Shown one piece after another: positions 12,159 to 22,102 of a stretch of DNA of 64,000 nt (the first letter of the stretch is position 1; each line of letters begins with the position of its first letter). Source of the DNA: Phlebotomus papatasi (Eukaryota > Arthropoda > Insecta > Diptera > Psychodidae); contig NC_077224.1 of the NCBI RefSeq assembly GCF_024763615.1, forward strand, positions 49,486,712-49,550,711, in the 5' to 3' direction. A program made the position numbers and the translations under genes. The notes beneath the pieces are model-generated. The model was not told the origin of the DNA. It ran no database searches and saw only the letters and a program-made list of their open reading frames with translations.

Positions 12159-12423
12159 TTAATGACACAATCTAAGCAAAAAATGATGTTTGGACGAGAT
12201 ATAGATGTAAATGTCCTCTACAATTAAGCCGCAATATTCAGCAAAATCGGTTGAGCAAGAGTCGAGATAATTGAGGTTATGTGTTATGAAAATTGTTTTT
12301 TCGACAATGGCGCCCCTAGCATTTGTCCTAGGAAGTTCAAATGTTCTAGAAAGTTGTAGCACTTTGCGAGACCTTTAATTTGCGCGTTTATTCGTCAAAA
12401 TCGACCAAATAGAACCGGAGATA
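12159..12423 (-). repeat. Fragment of the GGTGAG-ended element, inverted
   Basis: Aligns in reverse orientation to about 62850-63085: shared phrases include TAGAACCGGAGATA, GTTCAAATGTTCTAGAAAGT, GGCGCCCCT, GAGATAATTGAGGTTATGTG and ATGATGTTTGGACGA. It is cut on one side by the CACTCA-ended element at 12424. Confidence 0.7.
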
Positions 12424-12785
12424 CACTCAATCCCGATGTTATGCGCATTTTCGGGACCGAAAAAAACGCGCAAAATGGCATTACGCGTCGAGAAAATTTG
12501 CATACCTGCAGGGGTTTCTTTTGAGTAAATCGTACGTAGAACGAATTTCGCGCGGAGTAAAAGTAGTTCAAACAAAAAGATTCAACTGTTTAATAGAAAT
12601 GCATAACAAACAGTTCCTTTTGACCAGAGTTCTTCAATAAATGGTTGGAATATTTAAAAAAAATTACCTTAATAAAAGAAATTAAAGTTTTATTCTGAAA
12701 ATGTAGCAAAATGTGTTCAAATTTCCCGCGCCACAAAATAGTATACATTCAGGCGTATTTCAAAAATGATATCATAAATTGACGC
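12424..12785 (+). mobile_element. CACTCA-ended element, truncated copy
   Basis: Begins after TA with CACTCAATCCCGATGTTATG and stays colinear with 20418-20770 (shared TAGAACGAATTTCGCGC, AAAAAGATTCAACTGTTTAA, AATAGTATACATTCAGGCGT). The right inverted end seen in the other copy is missing. It sits at a TA inside the inverted GGTGAG-element fragment, so it is a nested insertion. Confidence 0.7.
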
Positions 12786-12959
12786 CCAATTCTAAATTAT
12801 TTTTTTCCAGTAAATCGTGATTGATAAGAAATTAGAGCAGTTAAGCCAAATAGCTGAGCTTTAGGTCTCAAGTCAGTATAACATTGTTAGGAGATCTAAG
12901 AAAAATATAAAAGCGAACTATATTGCAAAAAGATTACAAATTTTTCTTGAATTGTCGCA

Positions 12960-13450
12960 AAAACTGTTAAAGGCGTGGCTTGTTTCTCAAAGATGTAGTG
13001 ACAGATGTCATGATGCTATGCTTCCTACAAATCACTGTCCTTTTAGAAGTCACAAAAGCCTATACGCTTCATAAAAAAAAAATGTTGAAAATTTAGCCAC
13101 ATTATCGAAATATTTTGGGGGCGTGACCTATTTTTACAGCCTATAATATTAAGAAATTAACTGAAAATGATTTATAAGTAATATAGGATACCTCGCCCCT
13201 CACCTAGAAAACAAATTTTGATCAGTTGTTCCGAAAATCTATTTGAACTATGCGGGAAATACCAAATTCTGTTATGACACGCCCATTTTTCCTAAGTTCT
13301 CTTCCATGTAAATCTCAATCCTTTATTTACTTTCCCATCAATCTGGAAGAACGAGATTTTCCACAGAAATATTGTAAGAAATTTAGAAAATTTACTTAAA
13401 TTACTGAAAATATTTGAAAGGGCGTGGCTTATTTTATCAGTTTGCAATAT
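12960..13450 (+). repeat. Repeat X with recurrent GGCGTGG motifs, uninterrupted copy
   Basis: Contains GGCGTGGCTTG, GGGGCGTGACC and GGGCGTGGCTT at roughly 150-300 bp spacing. Its first half aligns to 21470-21780 and its second half to 51573-51810; junction region TTTTGATCAGTTGTTCCG corresponds to TTTTGATTATCCGTTCCG there. It serves as the empty-site reference for the 29.8-kb insertion. Confidence 0.75.
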
Positions 13451-13871
13451 TGACAAATGGATTACAAATAAATTGTGTACTTAATGACAATAAAACCCTC
13501 TAAACCATAAATTTTTCACCTCTTGCTCTGAACGATTGATAATACATATTAAATCGATTAAACGCTAAGACGGCGGTTTTCTACAAATCTTTATATTTTT
13601 ATACATGATTTTTTTGCTTTCAAGAGCACCTGCTCAAAAGCATTGGTTTTTTAATAAATAAAATAAACAATGAATAAAATAAATAAAACGAAAAGATAAA
13701 ATTGGGTAATGCCACGCCCACTTTTTTGCCTTACCTTAACTTCAGGGTTTTTTCTGTTTTGTTTTTAACTGCTCGAACTCCAAGAGAGAGCAGTTTTTTG
13801 TCATGATAAACGAACAAATTACTAAAATGAAATACTGCACAAAATTTATAAAATTCACTTAAATTCTCGTA

Positions 13872-14112
13872 CACTGAGAAAAAAACGGTGGTGCGATTAA
13901 CTTTTTTCCTCATTTTTAGGTGTAAAAATATATCAACTTTTTCTAATGTTAATTTTCCACCTTTTTTCAAGGTAAAATTAACATGAAAAAGGGTAACTTT
14001 AACCCATAATACACCTAAAAAGCGTAATATTTACACCGATTTCGGATCAATACTGCAGGGGAAAATAAACATTTCCGGAATGTTATTTTAAACTTTTTCG
14101 GATTTCTCTGTG
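13872..14112 (-). mobile_element. CACTGAG MITE, copy 2 (TA-flanked)
   Basis: Reverse-oriented copy of the family at 5100-5351, ends CACTGAGAAAAAA and ATTTCTCTGTG, flanked by TA on both sides, which indicates a TA target duplication. Confidence 0.85.
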
Positions 14113-14121
14113 TAATTACTT

Positions 14122-14375
14122 CACTGTGAGAGAAATCTGAAAAATTTAAAATAATATTTCAGAAATGTTAATTTTACCCTGAGGTATAGATCTGAAATCG
14201 GTGTAGATATTACCCCCTTTAGGTGTATTAGGGGTTAAAGTTACCCCATTTTAATGTTAATTTTACCCTCGAAAAGGTGTAAAATTAACCTTAAAATATG
14301 TTGATATATTTTTACACCTAAAGTTTTAAAGTTATGAGGAAAAAAAGGTAATCGCACCCTTGTTTTTTCTCAGTG
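14122..14375 (+). mobile_element. CACTGAG MITE, copy 3
   Basis: Starts CACTGTGAGAGAAATC, ends TTTTTTCTCAGTG. It lies only 9 bp from copy 2, in opposite orientation. Confidence 0.85.
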
Positions 14376-14406
14376 ATGGAAAGGTGGGAAATTATCTTGC
14401 TGCCAA

Positions 14407-14665
14407 CAATGAGAGAAATCAGAAAAAGTTAAAATAACATTCGGGAAATGTTAATTTTACCCTGCAATTTTGATTTAAAAAAACCGGTGTAAATATTACC
14501 CTTTTTAGGTGTATTAGGGGTTAAAGGTACTCTTTTTCATATTAATTTCATCCTTAATAAGGTGTAAAATTAACATTAAAAAATGTTGATTTATTTTTTA
14601 CACCTAAAAAGTGTTAAAATTCTGAGGAAAAAAAAGTTAATCGCACCCTCTTTTTTATCTCAGTG
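14407..14665 (+). mobile_element. CACTGAG MITE, copy 4
   Basis: Starts CAATGAGAGAAATC, ends TTTTATCTCAGTG. Third member of a cluster of three within 800 bp. Confidence 0.85.
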
Positions 14666-15067
14666 TTCGGTGGGCGTGGCTTATTTTTTAAGCATTCATT
14701 TTTTTTTAATTTGCTTAAAATAGAGCTCTTTAGCTGAATGAATATTTTTTTCAGTTCCAGAATTTTGTTTTAAAAAGCTGAAAAGATTATTAATTTTCTG
14801 CACTTTGATTTTTAATTTTTTTTTAATGTTTCTTTAAAAAAAATTTCTGTAAAAAAAGCATAAAAATAATTCTCTCGAATATCTCAAGAATAATAAATAT
14901 ATTCGTGTTTTTTTCTGATTAAATCTCTCCTTAAAAAATCGCCTGAGATGTTAACCCCTCGGCGGGATATCATTCCCAGAAAATAGAGAGGATGCAAGTA
15001 TCACTTTTTCACCGATTCAAAATAATTGCAATGACTCAAACTGAAATTCCAGACAAAAATTCCTTAC
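14666..15067. other. Intronic sequence flanking the Hecw exon
   Basis: T-rich intron 5' portion of the minus-strand gene after donor GTAAGG at 15067; one GTGGGCGTGGCTT motif near 14670. No other feature. Confidence 0.4.
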
Positions 15068-15429
15068 CTGAGCAGAATGGTCAGTTGCAGATCGTGCCCA
15101 AAACGCTCGAGAGCCGGTGTTCCTTCCACCCGAACAGCATTTATCTTCTCACGGAGTGATCTCGAGCAGCCACTGGAGCCCTGACGCTCACGCAGAATCT
15201 CCAGGATGTTTGGCTGCCTGAGGAAGGCCACCACTTTGTCATTGTAGGCCACGGGAATGTCTGGAGAGCCAATTGGTGGACGTGGCAGGGTCGGTGGTCG
15301 TGGCGGGGGAAGTGGAGCAATGTCATTCAGCGTCTCCGACGGCGGACGATGCCTGACACGGGGACGTTCAGTCGGCACACGAGGATCCATAAAGGATGTA
15401 TTGCGATTTGTGTGATCAATAAAGAATTG
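15068..15429 (-). CDS. Hecw: Hecw-type HECT E3 ubiquitin ligase, exon with second half of WW2 and helical box
   Basis: Internal exon read 15429 to 15068. It opens directly after a TTGCAG acceptor with QFFIDHTNRNTSFMDPRVP, which completes the WW domain begun in the exon at 19080-19878 (that exon ends in phase 0, this one starts in phase 0). A proline-rich linker follows, then a helical segment with YNDKVVAFLRQPNILEIL and SLREKINAVRVEG. This matches, from memory of the family, the helical box just before the HECT domain of HECW1/HECW2. The second WW signature tryptophan is Phe here, as I recall for the second WW of HECW proteins. The donor is CAG|GTAAGG, leaving phase 2. The frame would stop within the intron, so the HECT catalytic exons must lie to the left; none is seen in 1-15067. 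The ATG at 15480 is intronic and is not a start. Role: substrate recognition region of a ubiquitin ligase. Confidence 0.88.
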
Positions 15430-15559
15430 CTGCAAGACAGCCATAAATCCAAATAAAAATACCGTCAGAATTATTCCCATTTAATTTTCTTTTTTCCAAA
15501 GACAGAACAAATTTTTAAAAATTTACACGAGATCTGAGAATTATTGCAAAAAAAAAGGC

Positions 15560-16130
15560 AAAAAACAAATGGTCAGTAAAAAGTCAAAAGTGGTCAGCAG
15601 AAAATCAAATTTGATCAGCAAATAATTCGAAATAATCAGCAAACATTTTCAATTTTGTCAGTAAAAACTTCAAATTGATCAGTAGATATATTCGAGTTGA
15701 TCAGTAAAAAATTAAAAATGAGCAGCAAAAAAAAATTAAAAAAGCAATAAAAAATTCAAAAAAAAAAATAAAAAGTGGTCAGCAAAAAATTAAAAATGAT
15801 CAGTAAAAAATTAAAAGTGGTCAGCAAAAAATATAAAGTGGTCAGTAAAAAATAAAAAGTGACCAGCAAAAAATTAAAAGTGATCAGTAAAAAATTAAAA
15901 GTGGTCAGCAAAAAATTAAAAGTGATCAGTGAAAAATAAAATATTGTCAGTAAAAAAATTAAAAATGAGCAGTAAAAAATAAAACTTTATCAGTAGAAAA
16001 TCAAAAGTGGTCAGTAGAAAATAAAAATTGGTCAGTAAAAAAATTAAAAGTAAACAATAAAAAATTAAAAGTGGTCAGTAAAAAATATAAATTGGTCAGT
16101 AAAAAATATAAATTGGTCAGCGAAGAATTA
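15560..16130 (+). repeat. ~20-22-bp minisatellite, left arm
   Basis: Tandem degenerate units of the form GGTCAGCAAAAAATTAAAAG, with AGTGGTCAGT and TGATCAGT variants. The inverse complement of the same unit fills 17370-19045. Confidence 0.9.
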
Positions 16131-16189
16131 AGCCAGTGAGTGATAATCCTAAATCAGCTTATAGAGGTGCATTTCCTTCGGGATCGGGA

Positions 16190-16345
16190 ATCTTCGTTTT
16201 TTCCATTTCGTTTTTTACACTTTTGTTTTTCCCGTTCTTTTCTTTAGAATCTTTGTCTTCAGTAACTTTTGTTTTTAAAAACTTTGTCTTTGGAAATCTT
16301 GTCTTTCATACATTTTTAACAATTTTCATAAATTTTGTCTGTAAC
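16190..16345 (+). repeat. Inner inverted arm of the intronic minisatellite structure, left
   Basis: Phrases GGGAATCTTCGTTTTTTCC, TTAGAATCTTTGTCTTC and AAACTTTGTCTTTGGAAAT are answered in inverse by 17158-17285 (ATTTCCAAAGACAAAGTTTC and others). Confidence 0.7.
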
Positions 16346-16384
16346 ACATTTTGCACAAGTATATTTTAGAACTTTCCAAAAATT

Positions 16385-17105
16385 TCCTTTTTCTTAAAAA
16401 AAATTCCATTTGCCCCAAAGTACGAAACTAAAAACTTTCCCAAACCACAGAGAATTTCCCTTTGCCCCAAGGTACGAAACTAAAAACCTCCCAAAAACAG
16501 AAAACTTCCTTGTGGCCCGACAGACGATACTGATAACTTCCCAAAACACAGAAAATTTCCCTTTGCCCAAAATGACGAAACTAAAAATTTCGCAAAACAG
16601 AAAATTTCCCTTTGCCCTGAAGGACGAAACTAAAAACCTCCCAAAAATAGAAAATTTCCTTTCGTCCTGATAGGCGATACTGTTAACTTCCCAAAACACC
16701 CTTGTCCCAAAGGACGAGACTAAAAATTTCCCAAAATACAGAAATTTTCCTTTGCCCTAAATGATGAAACTAAAAATTTCCCAAAACAGGAAATTTCCCT
16801 TTGCTCTGAAGGACGAAACTAAAAACCTCCCAAAAACAGAAAATTTCCCTTTGCGCCGACAGGTGATACTATTTACTTCCCAAAACACCCTTGTCCCAAA
16901 GGACAAAACCAAAAATTTCCCAAAATACAGAAAATTTCCCTTTGCCCTAATTAACGAAACTAAAACTTTCCCAAAACAGAAAATTTCCCTTTCCCCAAAA
17001 TGACGAAACTTAAAATTTGCAAAAACAAAATTTCCCTTTGCCCCAAATGATGAAACTAAAAATTTCCCTTTGCCCTGAAGGACGAAACTAAAAACTTCAA
17101 AAAAC
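16385..17105 (+). repeat. ~48-52-bp tandem repeat
   Basis: About 14 degenerate units, each with GACGAAACTAAAAA, TTTCCCAAAACA and AATTTCCCTTTGCCC. ORFs of 80-117 codons on both strands are by-products of the repeat, since they have the same periodicity and no domain. Confidence 0.9.
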
Positions 17106-17157
17106 ATCATTGTAATATCATTATTTTATTAAATAAAATATATTTGTTTAAAATATA

Positions 17158-17285
17158 TAAAAGACAAGATTTCCAAAGACAAAGTTTCCAAAAAACAAGG
17201 GTTACCGAAGAAAAAGATTCCAAAGACAAATTGGAAAAAACAAAATGGTAAAAAAACAAAGATTCCGCAAACCCTTGGAAACTAT
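17158..17285 (-). repeat. Inner inverted arm, right
   Basis: Inverse of 16190-16345: AAGACAAGATTTCCAAAGAC through CAAAGATTCCGCAAACCC. Confidence 0.7.
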
Positions 17286-17369
17286 GAGAGATAGAGGCCT
17301 CATACTTTACACCCTATTTAAGTCTCCTTTAGGCTCAAGATGTGCGAAATTTCACTTGAAAATGAAAAA

Positions 17370-19045
17370 AAATACTGCTCATTTTTAATTTTTTACTGAC
17401 CACTTTTAATTTTTTATTTTTCCTGACCACATTTTATTTTTTACTGCACATTTTTAATTTTTGCTAACCATTTTTTTCACTGAATTGAAAATTTTCAATC
17501 TCTTGTTGACCACTTCTAGTTTTTTATTGAACTTTTTACTGACCACTTTATTTTCTACCAATCAAATTTTATTTTCTACTGCCCATTTTTAATTTTTAAC
17601 TGATCACTTTTCACTTTTTACTGATCACTTTTTATTTTTAACTGATCAAATTTTATTTTTTACTGATAATTTTTAATTTTTTACTGGCCATTTTTAATTT
17701 TTTACTGACCACTTTTTATTTTCTATTGATAACATTTTATTTTCTACTGATCAAATTTTATTTTTTACTGATCATTTTTAGTTTCTTACTCGCCACTTTT
17801 TATCTTTTACTTACCACATTTTATTATTAACTGCTAATTTTTTATTTTTCACTGACCACTTTTGATATTCTACTGATCAAATTTTATTTTTTACTGCTCA
17901 TTTTTAATTTTTTACTGACCGTATTTTATTTTTCACTGATCACTTTTAATTTTTTGCTGACCACTTTTTATTTTTTGCTGACCACTTTTAATTTTTTGCT
18001 GATCACTTTTGATTTTCTACTGATCAAATTTTAATTTTTACTGCTCATTTTTAATTTTTTTACTGACAATATTTTATTTTTCACTGATCACTTTTAATTT
18101 TTTGCTGACCACTTTTAATTTTTTACTGATCACTTTTAATTTTTTGCTGATCACTTTTTATTTTTTACTGATCACTTTTTATTTTTAACTGATCAAATTT
18201 TATTTTTTACTGATAATTTTTAATTTTTTACTGGCCATTTTTAATTTTTTACTGACCACTTTTTATTTTCTATTGATAACATTTTATTTTCTACTGATCA
18301 AATTTTATTTTTTACTGATCATTTTTAGTTTCTTACTCGCCACTTTTTATCTTTTACTTACCACATTTTATTATTAACTGCTAATTTTTTATTTTTCACT
18401 GACCACTTTTGATTTTCTACTGATCAAATTTTATTTTTTACTGCTCATTTTTAATTTTTTACTGACCGTATTTTATTTTTCACTGATCACTTTTAATTTT
18501 TTGCTGACCACTTTTTATTTTTTGCTGACCACTTTTAATTTTTTGCTGATCACTTTTGATTTTCTACTGATCAAATTTTAATTTTTACTGCTCAATTTTA
18601 ATTTGTTTACTGACCATATTTTATTTTTCACTGTCACTTTTTAATTTTTTGCTGACCACTTTTTGTTTTTTACTGACCATTTTTTATTTTTTACTGCTAA
18701 TTGTTAATTTTTTGCTGCGTTTTTTAAAATATTTTTACTGATCATTTTTAATTTTTTGCTGACCAAATTCAATATTTTTACTGCTCATTTTAAATTTTTT
18801 ACTGACCACTTTTTGTTTTTTACTGATCATGTTTTATTTTTCACTGATCACTTTTTACTTTTTACTGATCATGTTTAATTTTTTGCTGACCACTTTTCAT
18901 TTTTTACTGACCGCTTTTAATAAAGTACTGCTCTTTTTTTAATTTTTTACTGATCTTTTTAAACTTTTTGCTGCTCTTTTTTTTATTTTTTACTGATCAT
19001 TTCGAATTTTTTGCTGACCAAATTTGACTTTTTACTGCTCGTTTA
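17370..19045 (-). repeat. ~20-22-bp minisatellite, right arm, with 547-bp higher-order duplication
   Basis: Tandem units ACTTTTAATTTTTTACTGAC with TGATCA, TGCTCA and TGACCA variants. A run of variant units starting at 17641 is repeated almost exactly 547 bp later at 18188 (for example the rare ACTCGCCACTTTTTATC unit). The array ends about 35 bp before the Hecw donor at 19079. Confidence 0.9.
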
Positions 19046-19079
19046 TTCAATGCCAAAAAAACTAAATAAATAGACTTAC

Positions 19080-19878
19080 CTTTCCGGACGAATCGAGTTT
19101 GGTCTCCCATCCGGATGGCAATTCCCTGTCACTGGCCGCAAAACTATTGACAAGTGCCACTAGATCCTTGTTATACTGATACCTGGCGAAGCAATTTGCA
19201 TCCCTCCGAATCCTCAGGACCATGTGCTTCAGTGCAGCATTGCGATTGTAAACAGCCAGGGCTTCCAGATTGGTGTGCAACATCGAATAGAAATCCGGCC
19301 GGGAGAGCATTAGCAGCGCCGGATGAGATTCCTGAAGAGCCTGAATTGACTGAACTGCTCCGTCCGTTGAGTCTCCTTCGGAACTGCTGGCATTGGAGCC
19401 CCGATGTCCCGATGGAGTTGAACTGGAGCTAACCGGACGAGCTTCATTGGTGATTGTGCGTCTAATGGACTGATAGCGTCTGTCCAACTGCTGCCGATGC
19501 TGCTCCCTTCCTCCCATCGAAGTCACATTGTAAGTGGCTCCTGGCCGTTGCCAACTTGTTGTCCGGGTGGTGTGATCAATGTAAAAGATTCTACCGTGAC
19601 TGTCCATTCGAGCCTCCCAGGCTGGCGGAAGAGGCTCTTCGGACTCTGCCACAGTTCCACGGGCTCTCTCAGGAATCGAAGGAAGCCTCGTGGGAGTCAG
19701 ATGGCGCATTGGCAATTCATTGTCACTGCCAACACCACCATCAGGCACTCGACCAAATTCCGTCCTTTTACTGAGCAGAACCACTTCAGCGTGACGGATC
19801 TCGGGAGAGGGAACACTTTCCGGGGAGAAAACATCACGAGAATGCAGCTCAGGGGGAGTCAAATTGTCCGCCAGAGAT
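19080..19878 (-). CDS. Hecw: Hecw-type HECT E3 ubiquitin ligase, exon with WW1 and first half of WW2
   Basis: Internal exon read 19878 to 19080, after acceptor TTCTGCAG and before donor AAAG|GTAAGT. The first base completes an Arg codon from the exon at 54620-55793 (phase 2), the last codon is complete (phase 0). WW1 spans about 19631-19542 (LPPAWEARMDSHGRIFYIDH, second Trp in TSWQRP). A Ser-rich linker and a helical region follow, with FYSMLHTNLEALAVYNRN, ALKHMVLRIRRDANCFARYQ and NKDLVALVNSFA, the inter-WW segment typical of HECW1/2. The exon ends inside WW2 at ELPSGWETKLDSSGK. Paired WW domains separated by this helical stretch distinguish HECW from NEDD4-type ligases, which have no such spacer. 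WW domains bind PPxY-type proline motifs in substrates; that is family knowledge. No frameshift or stop is present. Confidence 0.92.
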
Positions 19879-20417
19879 CTGCAGAAGGAATGGAATTTCA
19901 GCTTACGACGCGTTTATCAACATCTAAATAAATTATACTTATGAAACTTTCATGAAATTTTCGAAACTTTCTTGTCCCTTACGAAACAAAATAAACAGAA
20001 TAAGGTAAAATGCCCTCGACTCGACCGGTGGTCAATATTCGAATGTTTTAATGATGAATTTCTCTAAAATTGTCACTGATTCGTATTTATTTATGGAATA
20101 ATTGACCTATTTTAGATCATACGCAAAATATTATAGCAAATAAAAATAAATTGAATAAATAACTCTACCGATGGAATTGAGGAACCGGTCGACTTGAGGG
20201 CACTTTACCTTAAATAAATTATTTAATTAAATAGAATAAATAAATTAAACAGAATGTTTAATTTATTTAATTTCAATTAATGCTTGATTATACGGCTACT
20301 GCCGACTTACTTCGTCAACAAGGAAAACGGTAGAAAATCCGGAAATTGTTGTTGAATTTTCTTATCCCTAAATAATTTGCTTAAGTGATAAAAGTGAATT
20401 TTTAAGTACCTATTACA

Positions 20418-20883
20418 CTCAGTCCTGGGATTTTACACATTTTCGGGACCGAAAAAAAATACGCGAAATGGCTTTATGTATTGAGAAAACTTGCATACCC
20501 GTAGGGGCATTCTTTTGAATAAATCTGCCGTAGAACGAATTTCGCGCAGAGTAAAAGTAGTCAGAGCAAGAGTCAGAGCAAAAAGATTCAACTGTTTAAA
20601 AGAAATTCATCAACGAACAGTATGCTCTTTGGCCAGAGTTGTTCAATAAATAGTTAGAAGTTAGATTATTTAATATTTTTACATTAATAAAAAAAATTAA
20701 AGTTTAATCCTGAAAAATAAGCAGTGTCTTCAAATTTCCCGCGTCACAAAATAGTATACATTCAGGCGTATTTCAAACATGATTTCATAAATTGACTCCC
20801 AAAAGTAGGCAAACTTGCATGATTGTATGTGCATAATCTCGTCAGGTGCATAATCCTGAAGTGCATAATGCCGGGACTGAGTG
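20418..20883 (+). mobile_element. CACTCA-ended element, complete copy
   Basis: 466 bp, TA-flanked, ends CACTCAGTCCTGGGATTT and (inverse) CACTCAGTCCCGGCATTATG. The right end carries three spaced GCATAAT motifs. Non-coding, probably a non-autonomous TA-target DNA transposon. The truncated relative is at 12424-12785. Confidence 0.75.
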
Positions 20884-21469
20884 TACTTCTCGAACTCAAA
20901 GAAAAAGTAGTTATATATTCGATTTTTTCAAATTGTCACCGTCCTAGAGCTTAAACGGTAAGAGATATCAACTTTCGGTCTTCAGTGACCCCTATTAAAA
21001 AAAAAACGATAACCAGACGTTTTTTTTATTTCCCCCCCCCCCACCCTTCTACATCCCCTCCAAAACTGTGTTTTTTGGTTTATTTCGAAAACGGCTCCTA
21101 CGATTTCTTTTATTTTTAGATAGGTTTCGTAGATCATCCAGGTCTACATTTTTTCTAAACATACCTATAACCTAAAAAAAATCATCTTGATTTTTGAAGG
21201 AAAAAGTTTTTACTACTTTATACAGAGGATTTATTTTCAAACCGATTTGGATTCTTTTGGAAAGGTCTTGAAATTTTGAATTCGACTGCATCGGTCACAA
21301 TTGGTATTGAATCGGTTAAGTACCAGTAAATGACTTATCTTTTTTAAGTTAAATGTCAATTTTTGTGAAAATGTATAAATAATATGATTCTAAAGAAAAA
21401 ATTAAAATACGAAATTCCAATGAAAAGAGATGGCAGAACGTCCTAGCTTTGCTTACGAAAACTTACAAA
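20884..21469. other. Intronic repeat-derived sequence
   Basis: Contains AAACGGTAAGAGATATCAAC and CAGGTCTACATTTTTTCTAA phrases shared loosely with the 8.5-9.2 kb and 61.8-63.6 kb repeats, and a run of about 12 C near 21035. No coding sequence. Confidence 0.4.
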
Positions 21470-21780
21470 CTTACGAGATAGAAAGGACGTGGCTTAGATA
21501 TAGTGACAAATGTCATGATGACAAGCTTCCTAAAAATCACTGACATTTTACCTGTATTGTGCTTCAGTGTTAATAATACACAAACTCCTATATGCTTCAT
21601 AAATTGTTCATAAAAATATTGTAAACAATTTGGAAATTCTGTACAAATTATCGAAATATTTTGGGGGCGTGGCCTATTTTCCTAGCCTATAATATTATAA
21701 AAGAACCTACAAATAAAGTATTTATAAGTAATAATTATCTTTATTATACTTCGACTCCCATCTAGAACAGTTTTGATTAT
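21470..21780 (+). repeat. Repeat X, left half split by the insertion
   Basis: Colinear with 12970-13230 (shared GACAAATGTCATGATG-like, TATATGCTTCATAAA-like, ATTTTGGGGGCGTGGCC). It stops at 21780 where the 29.8-kb insertion starts and resumes at 51573. Confidence 0.8.
21772..21780 (+). repeat. 9-bp target duplication, left
   Basis: TTTGATTAT directly before ACCTCCC; the same 9-mer lies directly after GGGAGGT at 51573-51581. Confidence 0.85.
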
Positions 21781-21905
21781 ACCTCCCTGAAGCTGGCCGA
21801 AGGCCAGCCGAACGCGGGTTTGTGTCTTGGCTAAGAAAAACCGTTGCAAATTCAAATATTTTTTGTGTGTCTCGGCTAAAAAACACTGAGAAAAATTGAA
21901 ATAAT
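21781..21905 (+). repeat. Conserved terminal inverted repeat (element 1, A side)
   Basis: About 125 bp shared by all four ends. It begins ACCTCCCTGAAG, includes the hairpin GCTGGCC-GAA-GGCCAGC, and continues with spaced TGTGTCTTGGCTAAGAAAAA-type motifs. Confidence 0.85.
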
Positions 21906-22102
21906 TATATAATAATGAAAAGAAAATTGCGGAAAATCTGTTTTTCATTGAAAATTATGGTGTGTGTCTTGGCTAAAAAGAAATTGATATGTACAATTTC
22001 CCAACTTTTTCTCTCTGAAAATTCTTTACGAACATAAAAAAATTTTGAACGAGTTCTCTGGTAAGTAACCATTTCAAAGGTTTTATTTTCCCTAACAAAT
22101 CT

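Larger units (their letters stand above)
15430..19079 (-). other. Hecw intron splitting WW2 (3.65 kb, minisatellite-filled)
   Basis: Intron between donor GTAAGT at 19079 and acceptor TTGCAG at 15430. It interrupts the WW2 codons in phase 0 after the first beta strand. Nearly the whole intron is occupied by the inverted minisatellite structure listed below. Confidence 0.85.

Noticed and set aside
1..15067. HECT catalytic exons of Hecw on the minus strand
   Set aside because: Searched for continuation after the 15068 donor; no minus-strand frame shows HECT features such as the LPxAHTCFN-type active site.
15064..15480. ATG at 15480 as a start of a short secreted or membrane protein (hydrophobic MGIILTVFLFGFMAV)
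   Set aside because: The hydrophobic stretch is intron sequence before a TTGCAG acceptor; the coding frame starts at 15429 inside WW2.
16394..17110. ORFs of 80-117 codons on both strands with phenylalanine/lysine-rich repeats
   Set aside because: They translate the ~50-bp tandem repeat in several frames; no start context or domain.
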